A stretch of DNA of 64,000 nt from an uncultured Candidatus Melainabacteria bacterium (lineage in GTDB: Bacteria > Cyanobacteriota > Vampirovibrionia > Gastranaerophilales > Gastranaerophilaceae), in the NCBI GenBank assembly GCA_947364235.1, contig CANARY010000004.1:1-64000 (forward strand). The letters run 5' to 3'. Position 1 is the stretch's first letter, and each line of letters starts with the position of its first letter. Made by a program: the position numbers and the translations under genes. Below the pieces are notes generated by a model, which saw nothing but the letters and a program-made list of their open reading frames with translations, was not told where the DNA came from and did not search any database. Positions 59,727 to 64,000 of the stretch are shown piece after piece.

Positions 59727-59765
59727 AAAGGTCGTGTTCAACAATTGTTGAACACGACCTTTTTC
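59727..59765. terminator. Long palindromic terminator after nrdD
   Basis: AAAGGTCGTGTTCAACA is followed by its complement around an AATT centre, then TTTTT. TTGAAC within the right arm may also be the -35 box of mnmG. Confidence 0.88.
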
Positions 59766-59778
59766 TTTGGTGTATAAT
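59749..59778 (+). promoter_or_regulatory. mnmG promoter
   Basis: TTGAAC in the terminator arm, an 18-base spacer, and TATAAT at 59773-59778. The ATG follows six bases later, so the mRNA should be leaderless. Confidence 0.65.
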
Positions 59779-59784
59779 TAAACT

Positions 59785-61653
59785 ATGACTGGCAGGGATT
59801 ATTTAAATAACAAATTTGATGTAATAGTAGTCGGAGCAGGCCACGCTGGATGTGAAGCAGCTTTGAGTGCTGCACGTTTAGGGTGTAATGTTTTGCTTTG
59901 CACTCTAAATGTCGATAATATTGCGCTCCAGCCTTGTAATCCTGCAATCGGAGGTCCTGCAAAATCTACACTTGTGCGTGAAATTGATGCGCTTGGCGGG
60001 GTGATGGGCGAAGCTGCGGATGCGACTTATATCCAGATGAAGACTTTAAATTCCTCAAAAGGTCCTGCTGTAAGAGCTTTGAGAGCGCAGTCTGATAAAA
60101 AAGAATACACGCAGTATATGCGTAATATCCTTGAAAACACTGACAATATTTGGATTAAGCAGACTTGCATTACGGATATTATTGTAAAAGACAAGCAAAT
60201 TGTCGGGGCAAAAGATGAGTATGGCTTGGAATATTCTTGCCGTGCGATTATTTTAACTACCGGAACTTCATTGGAAGGTAAAATGTATGTAGGTTTGCAG
60301 GCTTATTCAGGAGGAAGGCTTGGAGAACGTGCTGCAATAGGGCTTTCACAGTCTCTAAGAGAACACGGAATTATAACAAAGAAGCTTAAAACCGGCACGC
60401 CTGCAAGAGTTGATAAGCGTACGATTGATTATTCAAAAATGGATGTTCAGCCGGGTGATGAAAAGCTTAGTTTTTATTCTTTTAAGCCAAACCGTCCTAT
60501 ACGTCCGCAAGTTCCGTGTTATTTAACAAGAACTAATGAAGATACACACGCAATTATTCGCGCTAATCTTGATAAATCACCAATGTATCAGGGTTTAATT
60601 CAAGGTGTCGGCCCTCGCTATTGTCCTTCGATTGAAGACAAAATTGTTAGATTTGCTTCAAACCCTTCGCACCATATTTTTATTGAGCCTGAAGGGTTAA
60701 ACACTTATGAAGTTTACGTTCAAGGTTTTTCAACCAGTCTGCCGGCTTGCGTTCAGGTAGAAATGCTCAGGTCGCTTCCCGGGTTAGAAAATGCACATGT
60801 TATTAAGCCTGCTTACGCAGTTGAATACGATTATGTTCCTGCTGTTCAGACTAAACATTCATTAATGTCAAAAGATATTGCGGGGCTTTTCTTTGCGGGT
60901 CAGATTAATGGTACAAGCGGATATGAAGAAGCTGCTGCGCAGGGTTTGATTGCGGGAATAAATTCGGTTAAGTATTTGAATGATTCGGAGCCTTTGGAGC
61001 TTTCAAGAGCATCGTCTTATATCGGAACTTTAATTGACGATTTAGTGACAAAGGATATACAAGAACCTTACAGGATGCTTACATCGCGTTCTGAGTACAG
61101 GCTTCTTTTAAGGCAGGATAACGCAGATGCGCGTTTGACTGAAATCGGGTATCAGGTTGGCTTGATTGATGATGTGCAGTATAAGAGATTTTTGGATAAG
61201 CAAGAAGATATCAAGTGTGAGATTAAGCGTCTAGAAGAAGCAAAGCTTTCTGCATCAGAAGAAGTAAATGATATTTTAGCAAAATGCGGAGAGCATATCG
61301 ACCGTGGAATACGCTTTGCAGAGCTTTTGAAGCGTCCGAATATTTCGTACGATATTTTTAGAGAGCTTGATGAGGCTTCAAGAGCTGTGGGAGCAGATGT
61401 AGCTGATGAAGTTGAAGTTTTGATTAAATATGACGGGTATATTAAGCGTCAGGAACAGCAGGTGGATACTGCTGAGAAGCTTGAAAAATACAGAATTCCT
61501 GCCAATATTGATTATTCACAGATTAAGCATATATCAACGGAGACTAAAGAAAAGCTCGAAAAAATCCGCCCGCAGAATTTGGCACAAGCTTCCAGAATCG
61601 GCGGAGTTAAGCCGGCAGATATTTCTGTTTTGATGGTGATGTTAAAGGGTTAG
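59785..61653 (+). CDS. mnmG: tRNA uridine 5-carboxymethylaminomethyl enzyme MnmG (GidA)
   Basis: 622 residues. FAD motif '[19 protein letters not shown]' near residue 15, '[20 protein letters not shown]', '[12 protein letters not shown]' and '[20 protein letters not shown]'. With MnmE it modifies U34 of several tRNAs. No Shine-Dalgarno sequence is present, in line with the leaderless promoter. Confidence 0.97.
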   Translation: MTGRDYLNNKFDVIVVGAGHAGCEAALSAARLGCNVLLCTLNVDNIALQPCNPAIGGPAKSTLVREIDALGGVMGEAADATYIQMKTLNSSKGPAVRALRAQSDKKEYTQYMRNILENTDNIWIKQTCITDIIVKDKQIVGAKDEYGLEYSCRAIILTTGTSLEGKMYVGLQAYSGGRLGERAAIGLSQSLREHGIITKKLKTGTPARVDKRTIDYSKMDVQPGDEKLSFYSFKPNRPIRPQVPCYLTRTNEDTHAIIRANLDKSPMYQGLIQGVGPRYCPSIEDKIVRFASNPSHHIFIEPEGLNTYEVYVQGFSTSLPACVQVEMLRSLPGLENAHVIKPAYAVEYDYVPAVQTKHSLMSKDIAGLFFAGQINGTSGYEEAAAQGLIAGINSVKYLNDSEPLELSRASSYIGTLIDDLVTKDIQEPYRMLTSRSEYRLLLRQDNADARLTEIGYQVGLIDDVQYKRFLDKQEDIKCEIKRLEEAKLSASEEVNDILAKCGEHIDRGIRFAELLKRPNISYDIFRELDEASRAVGADVADEVEVLIKYDGYIKRQEQQVDTAEKLEKYRIPANIDYSQIKHISTETKEKLEKIRPQNLAQASRIGGVKPADISVLMVMLKG

Positions 61654-61662
61654 GTATTAAAC

Positions 61663-61699
61663 AAAAAGGGCGGAGCCTGAAAGGCTCCGCCCTTTTTGT
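61663..61699. terminator. Terminator after mnmG
   Basis: AAAAAGGGCGGAGCC with its complement, loop TGAAA. The core GGGCGGAGCC repeats that of the alaS terminator at 29265. Confidence 0.92.
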
Positions 61700-62091
61700 T
61701 ATAGATGTATAAAATAACTGATAAACAATATTGCAAGAATAATACTTACAATTAAGCCTGTCAGTGCGTTTTTTATTTTATAATTTTTTACAAGCGAAAT
61801 AATAAATGGTGCCAGTACTAATATCATTGGCTTAAGGCATATCGCAGTGTATTGATAAATCGAAAAAATTAAATCTCCGTCTTTATCTTTGATTGTCAAA
61901 ATTTTCGGATAATGCTGTATTAAAGCCAGAATAATGATATTTGATACAGCCCAGATAACGCATATTACTGTACCTGCCGGCAGAAGGTATTTTGAAAAGT
62001 CTTTTTTATTAAGTTTTGTTGTGCAGAAAGGACACTGAATACTTTCTTCCGGTATTGATTGTCTGCAGTAAGGACAGGTTATTTCGCTCAT
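61699..62091 (-). CDS. Zinc-ribbon membrane protein
   Basis: 130 residues. A double zinc knuckle 'CPYCRQSIPEESIQCPFC' opens the protein, then three membrane segments (about 36-56, 82-100, 108-128). No TM2 motif. It overlaps the next upstream gene by four bases and shares its N-terminal ribbon type, so it may be a relative that lost the TM2 core. Confidence 0.68.
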   Translation of the reverse strand: MSEITCPYCRQSIPEESIQCPFCTTKLNKKDFSKYLLPAGTVICVIWAVSNIIILALIQHYPKILTIKDKDGDLIFSIYQYTAICLKPMILVLAPFIISLVKNYKIKNALTGLIVSIILAILFISYFIHL

Positions 62092-62507
62092 GAATTTGCT
62101 CCTGCAAGCGCCGTTGCGAGACCCAGTATAAATAATAAGAACAGTATTAATCCTAAAGGAATAAGGCTGATAACAAATATTGTGATACCTGTATTTTGGT
62201 TATAGTCTCTAAGCGGGCGTCCTTTTCCGTCTTTAAATTTGTTAAAACAAATCAAGATAAAGTCAATGTATGACCAGATGCCGCAGCCTCCTAAAGTTAA
62301 AAGCTGGGCAGCGCCTGTTGCGATATTTCCTGTATAAAATCTGTGGATTCCAAATCCGCCCAGAAACCAGGCAAACAAAAGTGTTTCAAGGAACCCGGCA
62401 GGTTTGTCTGCTTGTTCAGCTTCCGGTGTAAGCCATTTTTGGCAAGCGTAGCATCTGACTGCTTCGTCATTTATTTCAGCTCCGCAGTGTGGACAAGTTT
62501 TGCTCAT
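62088..62507 (-). CDS. TM2 domain protein with N-terminal zinc ribbon
   Basis: 139 residues. Ribbon 'CPHCGAEINDEAVRCYACQK', then the TM2 core: 'FLGGFGIHRFYTGNIATGAA' and 'LLTLGGCGIWSYIDFILICF', and one further hydrophobic segment at the end. TM2 proteins are small membrane proteins of unclear role. It stands two to three bases from its TM2 neighbour. Confidence 0.85.
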   Translation of the reverse strand: MSKTCPHCGAEINDEAVRCYACQKWLTPEAEQADKPAGFLETLLFAWFLGGFGIHRFYTGNIATGAAQLLTLGGCGIWSYIDFILICFNKFKDGKGRPLRDYNQNTGITIFVISLIPLGLILFLLFILGLATALAGANS

Positions 62508-62510
62508 GGT

Positions 62511-62822
62511 TTATCCTTTCAAAGCTGCAACCATTGCTGCAGAGTTAGTGATTATAGACAAAATAACGATAGCAATCCATACATAGAAGAATGCTAAGCC
62601 AAGAGTTTTATTGTATTCACAAAGCTCTTGTCCGTCTGCATCTTTAAAATTGTTGAAGCAGATTCTGATGAAATCAATAAGAGCCCATATTCCGCATCCG
62701 CCAAAAGTTAAAAGCTGTAAAATACCTAGTCCGATGTAGCCTGTATAAAATCTGTGGATGCCCAATCCTCCTAAAAAGAATGATAATAAAAGTGTTACGA
62801 CATAGCTTCTTTGTTGTTGCAT
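62511..62822 (-). CDS. TM2 domain protein
   Basis: 103 residues from the ATG at 62822, which has AGAGG upstream; a longer frame reaches 62873 but lacks a ribosome site. TM2 core 'FFLGGLGIHRFYTGYIGLGI' and 'LLTFGGCGIWALIDFIRICF'. It is homologous to the next gene downstream, with no zinc ribbon. The start overlaps the DUF2752 gene by 28 bases. Confidence 0.85.
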   Translation of the reverse strand: MQQQRSYVVTLLLSFFLGGLGIHRFYTGYIGLGILQLLTFGGCGIWALIDFIRICFNNFKDADGQELCEYNKTLGLAFFYVWIAIVILSIITNSAAMVAALKG

Positions 62823-63115
62823 GATAAACCTCTTTCTTTTTTCTGTACTTCTCTTATTAAAGTTTTTATCCAAATATACACTAGAAGCGGTGCAGTTATA
62901 ACTATTCTGGGGTTAAATGCGTACGCTTCTTTAAAATGCAGCTGGAATAATTCGTTAAATGCTCTTGTCATACCGCATCCTAAACAATCGTGACCTGTTA
63001 TTAGTTTGAAAATGCATATAGTATGTGTATTATAGCGGGTTAGAATGGTTACACATAAATAGAAAATAACGGGTAAAATTATCAAGAATGCGATGTTAAG
63101 ATTTTCTTTTTTCAT
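62795..63115 (-). CDS. DUF2752 membrane protein
   Basis: 106 residues with two membrane segments. 'HDCLGCGMTRAFNELFQLHF' is the DUF2752 signature (CxGCGxTRA). The family often lies next to TM2 proteins, as here, which suggests a common process in the membrane. The function is unknown. Confidence 0.88.
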   Translation of the reverse strand: MKKENLNIAFLIILPVIFYLCVTILTRYNTHTICIFKLITGHDCLGCGMTRAFNELFQLHFKEAYAFNPRIVITAPLLVYIWIKTLIREVQKKERGLSCNNKEAMS

Positions 63116-63221
63116 TTCTACAGCCAGAATACTTCAATTTTATAAAACAGAAATCATATATTTACATTATTTTGATTTAAGAATATAATTCTCATGTCCG
63201 TAAAAAATAGGAGTGAGTTTT

Positions 63222-64000
63222 ATGAAAATATTGTTTGCAGCCGCAGAAGTTTCGCCTTTTTCAAAAGCAGGCGGTTTGTCAGATGTTGTTGGAAGTTTGC
63301 CTAAAGCTTTAGAAAAAGATGCTGAAATAGCAATTTTTACTCCGCTTCACGGATGTATCGACAGGGCAAAATGGGGAATAAATGAGCTTGAAAATTCTGA
63401 AATGTGGATAACATTTGGGTCTTCACCTCAGAAATTTAAGCTTTTTATGACAAAGCTTCCTAATACAGATATTAATGTGTTCTTTATAGAAAATGACTGG
63501 TATTTTTCTTGTTTTAAAGAAGTTTATCCAAGATGGCTTGATCCTCGTTACGAACACGAAAGATACGCTGCTTTTTCACTTGCAGCATTAGAATATGCAA
63601 AAAAACTGAACTTTAGAGCAGATATAATTCATTCTAATGATTGGCATACAGCGATGATTCCTTTGTATATTAAAGCGAATTATAAGTTTGATGAGTTCTG
63701 GTCAAAGACAAAAAATGTTTTTGAAATCCACAATCTTGCTTATCAAGGAGTGTGGTTTGAAGATATTTTAGATTTCGCAAATATGCGTAAAGATATTGTA
63801 TTTAATGAATGGGGCTGCGAGCATTACGGTCGTGTTAACTGGATGAAAGGCGCGATTAATTATGCTGATAAAATTGTTGCGGTTTCTCCAAACTATGCGC
63901 GTGAAATTTTAACCGGCGAATATGGAGAAGGTATGGATTACACTCTTCGAGGCCAGCAAAACAAGTTAACAGGTATTGTGAACGGTATTGATTATGACGC
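63222..64000 (+). CDS. glgA: Glycogen synthase GlgA, 3'-partial
   Basis: The frame opens at ATG 63222 with AGGAGTGAG upstream and runs off the window (259 codons seen). 'KILFAAAEVSPFSKAGGLSD' has the ADP-glucose-binding K-A-G-G-L motif. 'ADIIHSNDWHTAMIPLYIK' and 'VFEIHNLAYQGVW' follow as in bacterial GlgA. It adds glucose from ADP-glucose to glycogen. A diverged relative lies at 22934. Confidence 0.95.
   Translation, partial: MKILFAAAEVSPFSKAGGLSDVVGSLPKALEKDAEIAIFTPLHGCIDRAKWGINELENSEMWITFGSSPQKFKLFMTKLPNTDINVFFIENDWYFSCFKEVYPRWLDPRYEHERYAAFSLAALEYAKKLNFRADIIHSNDWHTAMIPLYIKANYKFDEFWSKTKNVFEIHNLAYQGVWFEDILDFANMRKDIVFNEWGCEHYGRVNWMKGAINYADKIVAVSPNYAREILTGEYGEGMDYTLRGQQNKLTGIVNGIDYD

Overview
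The window looks like a chromosomal segment of a gut cyanobacterial relative of the Gastranaerophilales (Melainabacteria/Vampirovibrionia) type. The evidence is indirect. The DNA is AT-rich. There is a diderm autotransporter, a DapL-type aminotransferase, a glycogen synthase, an anaerobic ribonucleotide reductase, and large unassigned proteins carrying an N-terminal 'xFKG' motif. A 16S gene or a database search would be needed to confirm this.

Layout. (1) Bases 1-12239 are the right part of a prophage whose replication genes are T7-like: gp2.5-type SSB, endonuclease I, primase-helicase, family A DNA polymerase, endonuclease VII-like HNH, FEN-type exonuclease, Rnl2-type RNA ligase with a HAD phosphatase, and a dATP/dGTP diphosphohydrolase-like protein. 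All genes are on the + strand with almost no gaps. They end in an excisionase-like gene and a tyrosine integrase that abuts the 3' end of tRNA-Met(CAT). The left end of the prophage lies outside the window. (2) 12240-24580 holds the tRNA and a tRNA relic, a kinase-like protein, a thiol-redox group (CcdA and thioredoxin-like), a zinc-type ArsR/CDF pair with twin operators, a large autotransporter, groES-groEL, two small HTH genes and a diverged glycogen-synthase-like protein. (3) 24581-37081 holds an attenuator-like leader before a membrane protein, a structured locus for a tiny hydrophobic peptide, alaS, tsaC, and a core cluster DUF177-rpmF-plsX-fabH-fabD-fabG-acpP-fabF for fatty acid synthesis. 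(4) 37080-42796 holds lineage-specific and housekeeping genes, dapL and tRNA-Gly. (5) 43071-52980 is a phage-tail remnant. A truncated HD/GHKL-ATPase gene is fused at a sharp junction to the 3' piece of an xkdP-like gene, followed by a PBSX-type baseplate (duplicated XkdQ-like hub, XkdR, S, T, U), a tail fibre, DUF1353 and XhlA-like genes. No capsid, terminase, sheath, tube or tape measure is present. (6) 53080-64000 returns to housekeeping genes: a GT39-like transferase, YraN, gatB, a zinc-peptidase-like gene, nrdD, mnmG, a TM2/DUF2752 group and the start of glgA.

The most unusual parts are these. The hub gene is duplicated as a cassette with a convergent gene for a small secreted 33/34-residue-repeat protein, and the relic of a third cassette follows. 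There is a leaderless leader-peptide/terminator arrangement at 24574-24768. A strongly structured mini-ORF lies at 26288-26520. Several genes have a -10 box 6-8 bases before the ATG, which suggests leaderless mRNAs. All names rest on motif and order recognition by eye; no searches were run.
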